Source: a virus
IMG/VR virus record: IMGVR_UViG_3300042987_002867
Span: 1-20,667 of that record
Reading direction: 5' to 3' (one strand)
DNA length: 20,667 bases
Shown here: positions 7,025-12,527 of the stretch, piece after piece
Numbering within the stretch: position 1 is the stretch's first letter
How the letters are laid out: each line of letters starts with the position of its first letter
The notes under the pieces: model-generated
Told to the model about the DNA's origin: nothing
The model's database searches: none
The model's input: only the letters and a program-made list of their open reading frames with translations
Program-made: the position numbers and the translations under genes

Positions 7025-7274
7025 TAGAAAAGCAATCAAGGATGCAATTAAAGAGATCTCAGCATCCATCACTCGAGTTGAAGCTGAACGAGATCTAATC
7101 AAGGAAATCATCTCGAATATCAATGAACAGTTTCTTCTGCCAAAGAAGCTTATTCGTAGAATGGCAAAAGTATATCACAATCAGAATTTCACCAAGGAAC
7201 AAGAGGAACATTCTGAATTCGAGGCACTATATGAAACAGTAGTAGAAGCATCCAATGCTAAAACCGACGACTAA
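6996..7274 (+). CDS. dsbA: DsbA-like late-transcription dsDNA-binding protein
   Basis: The 92-aa protein resembles T4 DsbA (89 aa) in length, helix order and sequence. It has an N-terminal helix (DRKAIKDAIKEIS), the ERDLIKEI helix matching NELIKDI in T4, then PKKLIRRMAKVYHNQNF matching the KMFNRLLALYHKDN segment, and a terminal acidic helix ending FEALYETVV (VVELYDTVF in T4). T4 DsbA binds DNA near late promoters and enhances late transcription. Location near the RNase H gene reproduces the T4 rnh-dsbA neighbourhood, here with one inserted gene. It overlaps the upstream gene by 29 nt. The match is by eye, so divergence in function cannot be excluded. Confidence 0.75.
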   Translation: MSQILTNPADRKAIKDAIKEISASITRVEAERDLIKEIISNINEQFLLPKKLIRRMAKVYHNQNFTKEQEEHSEFEALYETVVEASNAKTDD

Positions 7275-7449
7275 ATACATTGTAGAGGTGTCTCTACGTG
7301 ACTCTATCGATAGAGTCAGAAAATCAAAAATAGTTGGTGTGTGGGCTAGAATGGAGGATGTGCCACTTGATAAGATTCGCCGTCTAAACGAGATGGCTCA
7401 TCCTGACAAGAAAATAGAGATTCACGCCAGGGCATACTTCGATATCTAA
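7255..7449 (+). CDS. Small protein of unknown function (64 aa)
   Basis: The 64-aa product begins MLKPTTKYIVEVSLRD and ends HARAYFDI. It is basic, with an alternating strand-helix-strand pattern (KYIVEVSL, then PLDKIRRLNEMA, then KKIEIHARA), a compact alpha-beta fold. It overlaps the dsbA-like gene by 20 nt, so it is probably expressed from the same transcript. In T4 the neighbouring gene is 33, but this protein is shorter and I see no gp33 likeness. It is the last gene of the conserved block. The stop is followed at once by a CCATTGATT repeat element and the first promoter cassette. Confidence 0.6.
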   Translation: MLKPTTKYIVEVSLRDSIDRVRKSKIVGVWARMEDVPLDKIRRLNEMAHPDKKIEIHARAYFDI

Positions 7450-7450
7450 T

Positions 7451-7475
7451 CCATTGATTTTCCAGTACTTTTTAA
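7451..7475 (+). repeat. Orphan half of the TCATTGATT stem-loop repeat
   Basis: This segment reads CCATTGATTTTCCAGTAC then a T run. It is the reverse complement of the right arm of the repeat at about 10365-10390 (AAAAAGTACTG, then AATCAATG). No partner arm lies nearby, so it is a remnant or a single-arm copy, placed directly between a gene end and promoter P1. Confidence 0.5.
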
Positions 7476-7480
7476 AACGC

Positions 7481-7508
7481 TTGACAAATAGTTTAAAACC
7501 TGTATAAT
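7481..7508 (+). promoter_or_regulatory. Repeated promoter P1 (before 62-aa protein)
   Basis: TTGACA, the 16-bp spacer AATAGTTTAAAACCTG, then TATAAT. The -35 and -10 are perfect sigma70 consensus. It is followed by GGCAGCATAAGTTGACAACA and an AGGA site before the ATG at 7543. Confidence 0.9.
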
Positions 7509-7542
7509 GGCAGCATAAGTTGACAACACAGGAAAAAAACGA

Positions 7543-7731
7543 ATGAAACTGAGCAAAAAGACGACAAACACGCTGGAAACGATAATTAACGGCATGTTGG
7601 TGTATCAAAACATGGTAGCGCGCGCCATGGAAGAAAAGCGGTTTGATGATGCTGATAATGCTATGAAATGGTTTGATCAGCGTGCTGATGAAATGGTAAA
7701 CTATGGCATCCATATTCACAAGTATGGTTAG
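7543..7731 (+). CDS. Small helical protein, paralogue of 13209 gene (62 aa)
   Basis: The 62-aa protein is predicted to be mostly helical. It shares the layout of the 65-aa product at 13209: MK(L/F)SKKT at the start, I-N-x-(M/L)-L-V-Y-Q in the middle, a second helix with A-M-(K/Q)-W-F-(D/N)-Q-x-A-D, and a final (V/I)xKY. It is therefore one of two paralogues in this region, each behind its own copy of the repeated promoter. AGGA lies 9 nt before the ATG. The leader and start region are also similar to those of the AAA+ gene at 11478. The function is unknown. Size and strong promoter suggest an early host-takeover protein, which is inference. Confidence 0.75.
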   Translation: MKLSKKTTNTLETIINGMLVYQNMVARAMEEKRFDDADNAMKWFDQRADEMVNYGIHIHKYG

Positions 7732-7747
7732 TCGAGCCTAAAAACGC

Positions 7748-7775
7748 TTGACAAATAGTTTAAAACCTGTATAAT
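7748..7775 (+). promoter_or_regulatory. Repeated promoter P2 (before Gp88-like gene)
   Basis: TTGACA, the same 16-bp spacer AATAGTTTAAAACCTG as P1, and TATAAT. The preceding AAAACGC is also shared with P1. A ribosome binding site (GGAGA, 7796-7800) lies in the leader. Confidence 0.9.
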
Positions 7776-7809
7776 AGCAGCATTGACCTTGAATCGGAGA
7801 GTTATCTTG

Positions 7810-8451
7810 TTGAAACTTTCTAAAACATCAAAACTGGATAATATCAAAAGCTGGAGTCTACAAGCTTTGACTACATGTCCTGGCTCTATTGCGAAAGATG
7901 GTGGTCTGGTCGATGCCTGCAGGGGTTGCTATGCCACGCAAGGGTTCTATAATTTCAGCCAACCCAAGGCTGTCCGTGCCGATAATAAACAAGACTGGCA
8001 GCGAGATGAATGGGTTACCGACATGGTTGCCGCATTGAAAAAAGAATCCTACTTTCGCTGGTTTGATTCCGGCGACATGTATTCCATGAAACTGGCTGAG
8101 AAAATTCTGGCTGTTATGACCGCCACTCCTCATGTGAAACATTGGTTGCCGACTCGCATGTATAAATTTTCAAAATTTAGTCAAGTTCTTGCTAAAATGC
8201 AGGCTCTTCCTAATGTCATGGTTCGATTTTCCTCTGACTCCGTAATTGGTCAATATACTAAGGGCTTGCATGGTTCTACGATTCTACCGAGCCAAGATGT
8301 ACCTGAAGGCGTTGACCGCTGCGAAGCATACAATAACGGTGGTAAATGCTCTGGCTGCCGAAAATGCTACGACAAAGCGATACCCGTAATTGGGTATGTT
8401 CAGCATGGACGCACAATGAAAAAGGTAGTGGCTTTAAAGCTGGCAGCATAA
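7810..8451 (+). CDS. Gp88-family Cys-containing phage protein, TTG start
   Basis: The 213-aa product has the hallmarks of the phage Gp88 family (named after mycobacteriophage gene 88). These are an early SWSLQALTTCPGS, then CRGCYATQGFY (C37, C40), a WFDSGDMYS block, and PTRMYKF. C23, C37 and C40 form a conserved Cys set. A second cluster lies near the C-terminus, with four Cys in 16 residues (CEAYNNGGKCSGCRKC). A metal or Fe-S site is plausible but untested, and the function of the family is unknown to me. The start is TTG at 7810 (or 7807), because GGAGA at 7796-7800 fits and the earlier TTG at 7783 sits at the predicted transcription start of P2. The last codons and stop (GCA GCA TAA) lie in a copy of the sequence that follows promoter P1. 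Confidence 0.75.
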   Translation: MKLSKTSKLDNIKSWSLQALTTCPGSIAKDGGLVDACRGCYATQGFYNFSQPKAVRADNKQDWQRDEWVTDMVAALKKESYFRWFDSGDMYSMKLAEKILAVMTATPHVKHWLPTRMYKFSKFSQVLAKMQALPNVMVRFSSDSVIGQYTKGLHGSTILPSQDVPEGVDRCEAYNNGGKCSGCRKCYDKAIPVIGYVQHGRTMKKVVALKLAA

Positions 8452-8461
8452 GTTGACAACA
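8441..8461 (+). repeat. Copy of the post-promoter segment of P1
   Basis: These 21 nt are identical to 7508-7528, the bases following the -10 of P1 (TGGCAGCATAAGTTGACAAC plus A). Here no promoter precedes them. They provide the final Ala-Ala codons and TAA of the Gp88-like gene and lead into the next ribosome binding site. Confidence 0.8.
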
Positions 8462-8478
8462 TGAAAAAGGAGAATAGC

Positions 8479-8802
8479 ATGTTTGAAAATACACTTTCTT
8501 CTAGCATTGAATTTTTTGTTAATGAAATTGATTCTAAAGTAGAGAAATTTCTAAAAACCATGGAGCGCACCAATGCCCAACAACTAGGCCTAGACTATCG
8601 CGCTGGGCATAATTTATTTGTGGGACAAGAGTGTATTGGTGTAAGGAACAATTCTGCTGATCAGCGCTCACTTGAGTATTATGGTGGATTTGAGTATATA
8701 GATTTTGAAGATAGAATTTATGCCGGCGACTACATTTTTTATCTAGACTCCGATGACAGGGTAGCAAAGTGTATCGAGAGATTTGCAGATAAAAATGCTT
8801 GA
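8479..8802 (+). CDS. Protein of unknown function (107 aa)
   Basis: The 107-aa acidic protein starts MFENTLSSSIEFFVNEI and ends CIERFADKNA. AAGGAG 6 nt before the ATG at 8479 makes this start better than the in-frame ATG at 8461. A helical N-terminus is followed by a beta-rich part with many Asp and aromatic residues (GGFEYIDFEDRIYAGDYIFYLDSDD). No family is recognised. It has no promoter of its own and probably depends on P2 with the Gp88-like gene. Its stop is the TGA inside the -35 hexamer of P3, so its C-terminal Ala-stop is encoded by the promoter cassette. Confidence 0.7.
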   Translation: MFENTLSSSIEFFVNEIDSKVEKFLKTMERTNAQQLGLDYRAGHNLFVGQECIGVRNNSADQRSLEYYGGFEYIDFEDRIYAGDYIFYLDSDDRVAKCIERFADKNA

Positions 8803-8826
8803 CAAATAGTTTAAAACCTGTATAAT
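8799..8826 (+). promoter_or_regulatory. Repeated promoter P3 (before OB-like gene)
   Basis: TTGACA, the spacer AATAGTTTAAAACCTG, and TATAAT, followed by AGCAGCATAA. The TGA in its -35 is the stop codon of the upstream gene. GGAG before the ATG at 8859 completes the leader. Confidence 0.9.
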
Positions 8827-8858
8827 AGCAGCATAAATTAACACATTGGAGTACTTAA

Positions 8859-9563
8859 ATGAGCTTCGAGTTTGGTAGCGTAAGTGACAAAGAAAATTTC
8901 TTCTCGTTCAAAGCGCTTATCAAGAACAATGGCTTTTTTAAGTCTTCAAAGCAGAAAGCCTTCATGGAGAGGAATCTGGTAGCTCTCGAGAAATCCCATG
9001 GAGGTTTCGAGGCTCAATTCGACCGCATGCAGAGGTACTTCGGTATCACCATTAACAAAAATGAGCGAGTCGATGAATGCACCGCCTACATGCGGTGGGC
9101 GGATTATGGTTCACGTAGTCAAATTCCTCTGCTCTACTTCTTCGTCTTTGACGAATTTGGTATAGTTCGTCACTACAAGGTTGGTGGTCGAGGCAATCTG
9201 CGTGATGGTTGGAGCGCTGATCCCAAGAAGTGCAAGCTGCTCTGGAGTCGTCCAAGCGACGCAGTTGCGCCTGTTTTTGAGGCAGCAAAAGAGCCTACTC
9301 CGAGTATTAGTGTGTGGATCGGTGAGGTGGGTACTAAGCTGGTTGTGCAGGGCAAGATCAAAGCCCAGCGTAGTTTTGGTTATAATCAATTTGGTGAGTC
9401 GTTTCTCACCACAATCGAGGACATGGCAGGCAACATCATCAATGTCTGGAAAAACCTTGGTGGTTTGGTTGGTGATGAAATCAGTATCAAGGGCACGGTG
9501 AAGTCTCTGGCAGAATTCAATGGTGTGAAGCAAACTGTCATGACTCGAGTTAAGGTACAATAA
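8859..9563 (+). CDS. Phage protein with possible C-terminal OB-fold (234 aa)
   Basis: The 234-aa protein opens MSFEFGSVSDKENFF and has two parts. The N-terminal 145 residues are mixed, with many aromatic and basic residues and a short strand LLYFFVFDEFG. The C-terminal 85 residues have the strand pattern of a nucleic-acid-binding OB domain: TKLVVQGKIKAQRSF, FLTTIEDMAGNIINVW, GDEISIKGTVKSL, TVMTRVKV. This is a visual assignment. Single-stranded DNA or RNA binding is therefore only suggested. It is the first gene under P3 and is followed 10 nt later by the alarmone-hydrolase-like gene, so the two are probably one operon. Confidence 0.65.
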   Translation: MSFEFGSVSDKENFFSFKALIKNNGFFKSSKQKAFMERNLVALEKSHGGFEAQFDRMQRYFGITINKNERVDECTAYMRWADYGSRSQIPLLYFFVFDEFGIVRHYKVGGRGNLRDGWSADPKKCKLLWSRPSDAVAPVFEAAKEPTPSISVWIGEVGTKLVVQGKIKAQRSFGYNQFGESFLTTIEDMAGNIINVWKNLGGLVGDEISIKGTVKSLAEFNGVKQTVMTRVKVQ

Positions 9564-9573
9564 GGAATATATC

Positions 9574-10098
9574 ATGCAAGAACTAGTCTCAAAGGCACTC
9601 ATCTTCGCTACTGCAGCACATGCAGCGGTAGGTCAAAAGCGCAAGTATACTGGTGAAGATTACATCGTGCATCCGATTGAGGTTAAGGAGATTGTATCTA
9701 CAGTTCCTCACACTCAGGAAATGCTTTGTGCGGCTCTTCTGCATGATGTTCTAGAGGATACAAAGTGCACTTATGGCTTGCTCCACTCAACTTTTGGTGA
9801 AAACATCGCTGATCTGGTGCTCTGGCTTTCAGATGTCAGCAAGCCAGAGGACGGTAATCGGTCATTTAGAAAGATGATTGATCGCCAGCATATTGCAGCT
9901 GCTCCTTTTACAGCACAGACAGTAAAAGTTGCTGATCTGATCTCCAACACTCGATCCATTCTGGCATACGACAGAAACTTTGCTAAGGTGTATCTGGAGG
10001 AGAAAAAGCTTCTTCTAGAGGTGCTGACAAAGGCTGACAAGACTCTGGTGGCGCGTGCTTATGCTCAAATCGAGGATGCTCGAGAAAATGTTCTCTAG
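9574..10098 (+). CDS. HD-domain (p)ppGpp hydrolase-like protein (small alarmone hydrolase)
   Basis: The 174-aa protein matches the hydrolase domain of RelA/SpoT and stand-alone MESH1-type enzymes. H33, H57-D58 (LLHDVLEDT), E61-D62 and D121 with N125 (VKVADLISNT) reproduce the manganese and catalytic residue order. The spacing H33 to H57 (24) equals H53 to H77 in Rel of Streptococcus, and D121 to N125 equals D144 to N148. The basic residue before YIVHP is K24 where Rel has R44. No synthetase domain is present. The likely role is removal of the 3' pyrophosphate of (p)ppGpp in the host cytoplasm. Related nucleotides, or NADPH as for human MESH1, are alternatives. AAGGA precedes the ATG. It is expressed from P3 with the OB-like gene. 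Confidence 0.85.
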   Translation: MQELVSKALIFATAAHAAVGQKRKYTGEDYIVHPIEVKEIVSTVPHTQEMLCAALLHDVLEDTKCTYGLLHSTFGENIADLVLWLSDVSKPEDGNRSFRKMIDRQHIAAAPFTAQTVKVADLISNTRSILAYDRNFAKVYLEEKKLLLEVLTKADKTLVARAYAQIEDARENVL

Positions 10099-10273
10099 AA
10101 AAGAGAAGTTGTTTAAGTATGGTAAGAGTATTGGTATACTAATAGAGAGTGATCGGCAATGGTTTTTCATCGATGAGCATTACAGAGATAAGAAAGAGGG
10201 CTCGACCATCAGGATTGATTCGCTGGAATCAGACACAGCTGGAGCTGTTCTGGATCTGGTGGAATGGTCCTGA
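10088..10273 (+). CDS. Small protein of unknown function, possible +1 frameshift extension
   Basis: The 61-aa reading starts MFSRKEKLFKYGKSIG and ends AVLDLVEWS at a TGA. It overlaps the hydrolase gene by 11 nt, and no strong ribosome binding site is present, so coupling is likely. The C-terminus sits at TGG TCC TGA C. The +1 frame beyond it is open to 10349 and reads DKVLIEEKWQRGYWLPVENA, which looks like normal protein sequence. The gene may be an 86-aa protein broken by a single-base change, or one read by +1 frameshifting. The 5' part has strand-rich character (IGILIESDRQWFFIDEHY). No family is recognised. Confidence 0.55.
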   Translation: MFSRKEKLFKYGKSIGILIESDRQWFFIDEHYRDKKEGSTIRIDSLESDTAGAVLDLVEWS

Positions 10274-10332
10274 CAAGGTCCTTATTGAGGAAAAATGGCA
10301 GCGCGGCTACTGGTTGCCGGTAGAAAACGCGC

Positions 10333-10391
10333 AACTCATTGATTCTTAAGTGTTTTTAGTTTTCCAAAAAGTACTGTAGAATCAATGAGTT
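10333..10391 (+). repeat. Large inverted repeat, AACTCATTGATTCT arms
   Basis: The left arm is 10333-10346 and the right arm 10378-10391 (AGAATCAATGAGTT), a perfect 14-bp inverted repeat around a 31-nt loop. The loop itself can pair partly (TTTTT with AAAAA). The RNA stem-loop could stop transcription, protect a 3' end or be an RNase III site. A related repeat lies at 13913-13977. Confidence 0.8.
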
Positions 10392-10415
10392 ATGGAAATT
10401 TGGGCGCTACAGAGC
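10380..10415 (+). repeat. 36-nt direct repeat, copy 1
   Basis: Identical over 36 nt to 13968-14003. It covers the right stem arm, the segment TTATGGAAATTTGGG and the start of the terminator palindrome. Exact identity over 3.5 kb suggests recent duplication or gene conversion between cassettes. Confidence 0.8.
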
Positions 10416-10428
10416 TCTGTAGCGTTTT
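10405..10428 (+). terminator. Rho-independent terminator (20-nt palindrome plus T run)
   Basis: CGCTACAGAGCTCTGTAGCG is a perfect palindrome, giving an 8-bp stem with an AGCT loop, followed by TTTT. It ends the transcript from P3 and lies about 40 nt upstream of P4. Confidence 0.8.
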
Positions 10429-10468
10429 CTACCGTCTACTAGCACACTAGATCCGTGAGAACTAATGC

Positions 10469-10496
10469 TTGACAAATAGTTCTTGCCATGTATAAT
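10469..10496 (+). promoter_or_regulatory. Repeated promoter P4 (variant spacer)
   Basis: TTGACA, the 16-bp spacer AATAGTTCTTGCCATG, and TATAAT. The first seven spacer bases match the main family, but the second half is of the CATG subtype. GGAGATGCC before the ATG at 10520 gives a good ribosome binding site. Confidence 0.9.
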
Positions 10497-10519
10497 AGCA
10501 GCATCGATTAGGAGATGCC

Positions 10520-10687
10520 ATGAATTTCGGTCTGAAAACAGTGGTTTGGTGGTGCAAGGAATATCGGATGTACTGTGCAGTGCATCAAGATGAGAATGAT
10601 AATCAAGTGGGTAGTGCTGGCTACGGCATGACCAAGAGCTCAGCAATCGCAGATCTGCAATACCAGCAAAGTATCAAAATCAAATGA
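10520..10687 (+). CDS. Small protein of unknown function (55 aa)
   Basis: The gene encodes 55 residues starting MNFGLKTVVWWCKEYRMY and ending QQSIKIK. GGAG lies 5 nt before the ATG and P4 is directly upstream, both supporting expression. The protein has a strand with two Trp, a polar loop (HQDENDNQVG) and a short helix (SSAIADLQYQQS). The stop overlaps the next start in ATGA. Function is unknown. Confidence 0.65.
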   Translation: MNFGLKTVVWWCKEYRMYCAVHQDENDNQVGSAGYGMTKSSAIADLQYQQSIKIK

Positions 10688-10827
10688 TAGTGTATATCGT
10701 TCTCAAGAACGGTGAGGTGGATGAAGTTTTTCTGCACAGAAAAGACGCAGAGAATCATAGAGATAATCTCACTCGAGGGTGGAATCTGACAAAAATCATT
10801 GAAAAGACAGTGAATACTCTCCTCTAG
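10684..10827 (+). CDS. Small protein of unknown function (47 aa)
   Basis: The 47-aa product reads MIVYIVLKNGEVDEVF and continues to TKIIEKTVNTLL. It overlaps the preceding gene by 4 nt (ATGA) and is probably translated by coupling from P4. A strand-turn-strand followed by a helix (RKDAENHRDNL) and another helix is suggested. This resembles small phage proteins in which a VYIVLKNGEV hairpin leads a helix, but no family name can be given. Confidence 0.6.
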   Translation: MIVYIVLKNGEVDEVFLHRKDAENHRDNLTRGWNLTKIIEKTVNTLL

Positions 10828-10838
10828 GAATGTACTAA

Positions 10839-10895
10839 ATGATTGATTTTGTGGTGAAAAAACGTGTAGATGGTATCGAGGAAGAAAAGGCTTGA
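10839..10895 (+). CDS. Possible 18-aa peptide ending in the promoter P5
   Basis: A short frame reads MIDFVVKKRVDGIEEEKA and stops at the TGA inside the -35 of P5. The ribosome binding site is weak. It may be the truncated 5' end of a longer gene cut by cassette insertion, or a chance frame. It is listed because the Ala-stop ending matches that of three firmer genes. Confidence 0.3.
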   Translation: MIDFVVKKRVDGIEEEKA

Positions 10896-10919
10896 CAAAT
10901 AGTTTAAAACCTGTATAAT
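10892..10919 (+). promoter_or_regulatory. Repeated promoter P5 (before 10960 gene)
   Basis: TTGACA, the spacer AATAGTTTAAAACCTG, and TATAAT. It is followed by AGCAGCATGATGA, so an ATG falls at the expected transcription start (10926). Confidence 0.9.
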
Positions 10920-10925
10920 AGCAGC

Positions 10926-10955
10926 ATGATGAATAAACAAGCAGAAACGGAGTAA
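10926..10955 (+). other. Possible leaderless 9-aa leader peptide
   Basis: ATG ATG at the predicted transcription start of P5 opens a frame MMNKQAETE followed by TAA, ending 5 nt before the start of the 10960 gene. The same GCAGCATGATGA segment begins the gene after P10. It may be a translated leader or a by-product of the cassette sequence. Confidence 0.25.
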
Positions 10956-10959
10956 TGTC

Positions 10960-11373
10960 ATGGCATACGTTAGTCAAGAGATGAAAGCCAAGAAGGCGCC
11001 CAAGATTAAGGCAATTTGCAATCGGTATGGCGTCAAGGCCACGCTCGCTGTTCGCACGCATAGTACTCTGGTGCTCAATGTCAAGTCGGGACCCATTGAT
11101 TTCATTGGTAATTTCAATCGCGTGGCGGGCAAGCTGCTCGACCATCGGAGCTATCCTTTCACTCCGGTTGAGAGGGATATCAGCGTAAATCCCTATTGGT
11201 TCCATGAGCATTTTGATGGAGAAGCCAAGAAGTTTCTCACTGAGGTACTTGCATGCATGAACGAGGGAAACCACGACAGATCCGACATTCAGACCGACTA
11301 CTTCGACGTAGGCTGGTACGTGGATGTAAACATCGGCAAGTGGAATAAGCCTTACTCATTGATTACTAAGTAG
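10960..11373 (+). CDS. Conserved phage protein of unknown function (137 aa)
   Basis: The 137-aa protein begins MAYVSQEMKAKKAPKIKAI and carries RTHSTLVLNVKSGPIDFI (about residues 32-49), VNPYWFHEHFDGEA near 86, and the C-terminal DIQTDYFDVGWYVDVNIGKW. I recall proteins with these blocks in many tailed phages and some plasmids, always without assigned function. GGAG precedes the ATG and P5 is immediately upstream. The last residues (SLITK) are encoded by the CTCATTGATTACT repeat, a copy of the element also found at the ends of other units, so the C-terminus may have been altered by cassette recombination. Confidence 0.75.
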   Translation: MAYVSQEMKAKKAPKIKAICNRYGVKATLAVRTHSTLVLNVKSGPIDFIGNFNRVAGKLLDHRSYPFTPVERDISVNPYWFHEHFDGEAKKFLTEVLACMNEGNHDRSDIQTDYFDVGWYVDVNIGKWNKPYSLITK

Positions 11374-11416
11374 TTTTTCCACTAGTAACTTTCTGCAGTT
11401 TTTTGGTAGAAACTGC
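11355..11416 (+). repeat. TCATTGATT element plus hairpin abutting P6
   Basis: CTCATTGATT at 11355-11364 overlaps the gene end. GCAGTTT (11395-11401) and AAACTGC (11410-11416) form a 7-bp stem with an 8-nt loop, and the stem ends exactly where TTGACA begins. The T-rich surroundings could let it act as a terminator. Confidence 0.6.
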
Positions 11417-11444
11417 TTGACAAATAGTTTAAAACCTGTATAAT
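11417..11444 (+). promoter_or_regulatory. Repeated promoter P6 (before AAA+ gene)
   Basis: TTGACA, the spacer AATAGTTTAAAACCTG, and TATAAT, followed by ACATAGCATAAATTG. The leader then matches that of P1 closely (ACACAGGAAAAA, CGAATGAA), including the ribosome binding site and start codon. Confidence 0.9.
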
Positions 11445-11477
11445 ACATAGCATAAATTGATGACACAGGAAAAACGA

Positions 11478-12380
11478 ATGAACGCCAAGATTGTTTTCAG
11501 CAAGTCTCTGAACAAGTACACCGTAGTTGCTAATGGTAAGATCGTTGCCAAGAGCAACAAGCAGGATTACCTGAAGATGCGTGCGATGGAGCTTGGTTAC
11601 ACTATCGACCAGACTGCTGATGCTGACAAGCCGAAGGCTAGCGAGTTTGGTATCAATCAGCGGTTTGACTTTGTCAAGCGTATGGTTAACATGGTGTCGA
11701 ATGGCACCGTAGCCTCTGCAGTGATCACCGGTGAGGGTGGTTTGGGTAAGACTCACTCGGTTCTGAAGGCTCTCGATGCTGCTGGATTGCAGAATGTGAC
11801 TGACATGGCAGCTTTCGAGGTTGGTACTAAGATTCGCACCTCAAAGTCGTACCGCATCATCAAGGGTTTCTCCTCCGCTAAGGGCTTGTATCGTGCCCTG
11901 TATGAAGGCAACGAGATGACTCTGGTTTTTGATGATTGCGACTCGGTTCTAAAGGATCCTGTTGCACTGAATCTGCTGAAGGGTGCTCTGGATTCCTACT
12001 CGGAGCGTTACATTAGCTGGAATGCAGACATTCGAGACGAAGACCTGCCCCGTTCCTTCAAGTTCACTGGCAATGTGATCTTCATCTCGAATATGGAGCT
12101 TCTGTCGATTGACCAGGCAGTTCGTAGTCGTGCAATGTGTGTGGACGTCAGCATGACCGAAGCGCAGAAGGTTGAGCGGATGGAGGTGATCATTCAAGAC
12201 GCAGACTTTTTGCCTGGTTTCGCAATGGAGGTCAAGAAGGATGCAGTCGAATACATCAAGAGCATCCTTAGCGAAATCTCGAATCTGTCGCTGCGTTCAC
12301 TGATTGCCACTGTGAAGATTCGTGCTGAGGGTGGTAACTGGAAGCAGTTCGCCAAGTATGTGCTGACTCAAGGAGCGTAG
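11478..12380 (+). CDS. AAA+ family ATPase
   Basis: The 300-aa protein has Walker A GEGGLGKT (residues 85-92) and Walker B TLVFDDCD (148-155, D152-D153). Sensor-1-like VIFISN ends at N205, and an AVRSRA arginine-finger-like segment lies near 214-219. The first 50 residues are a small basic beta-rich domain (KIVFSKSLNKYTVVANGK). The helical C-terminal lid follows residue 230. It should bind and hydrolyse ATP, perhaps as a ring, but the partner is unknown. Start 11478 is chosen because AGGA lies just before it, whereas the in-frame ATG at 11457 is nearly at the transcription start. It is the only gene under P6. Its codon use is rich in G/C-ending codons compared with the nrd block, suggesting different ancestry. 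Confidence 0.85.
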   Translation: MNAKIVFSKSLNKYTVVANGKIVAKSNKQDYLKMRAMELGYTIDQTADADKPKASEFGINQRFDFVKRMVNMVSNGTVASAVITGEGGLGKTHSVLKALDAAGLQNVTDMAAFEVGTKIRTSKSYRIIKGFSSAKGLYRALYEGNEMTLVFDDCDSVLKDPVALNLLKGALDSYSERYISWNADIRDEDLPRSFKFTGNVIFISNMELLSIDQAVRSRAMCVDVSMTEAQKVERMEVIIQDADFLPGFAMEVKKDAVEYIKSILSEISNLSLRSLIATVKIRAEGGNWKQFAKYVLTQGA

Positions 12381-12430
12381 ATGTCTACGCAAACCTCCAT
12401 AAAAACAATGAGTTACGAGATCCAAAAAAC

Positions 12431-12459
12431 ACTTAGAAATCAATGACCTAAGTATTTTT
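12431..12459 (+). terminator. Stem-loop plus T run after AAA+ gene
   Basis: ACTTAG (12431-12436) pairs with CTAAGT (12448-12453) around an 11-nt loop containing ATCAATGA, followed by ATTTTT. The stem is weak, so it may be only a partial terminator. Confidence 0.5.
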
Positions 12460-12462
12460 GGG

Positions 12463-12480
12463 CGCTATAGAGCGTTTTTT
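12463..12480 (+). terminator. Short terminator-like element (CGCT-ATAG-AGCG, T6)
   Basis: A 4-bp stem with a 4-nt loop is followed by TTTTTT. It aligns with the longer palindrome at 10405 as an 8-nt deletion form. The core GGGCGCTA(T/C)AGAG is shared by all three copies. Confidence 0.55.
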
Positions 12481-12527
12481 CAGTGGTTTCTGTGCCAGTA
12501 TACACTAGAAAATCGGGCTAGAAACGC

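Noticed and set aside
7783-7809. TTG start at 7783 for the Gp88-like gene
   Set aside because: It coincides with the expected transcription start of P2 and has no ribosome binding site. GGAGA fits the TTG at 7810 or 7807.
9181-9501. 106-aa + strand frame inside the OB-like gene
   Set aside because: It is an alternative frame of the 8859 gene, whose promoter, ribosome binding site and strand pattern are all in place. The product is Ser/Arg/Val-rich shadow sequence.
10295-10342. 15-codon frame starting ATG GCA GCG after GAGG
   Set aside because: It is too short and unsupported. The same DNA reads better as the +1 continuation of the 10088 gene.
10350-10519. tRNA or structured RNA in the gaps at 10350-10519, 12381-12581 and 13921-14115
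   Set aside because: No cloverleaf, T-loop (GTTCGA) motif or CCA end is visible. The gaps are explained by stem-loops, terminators and promoters.
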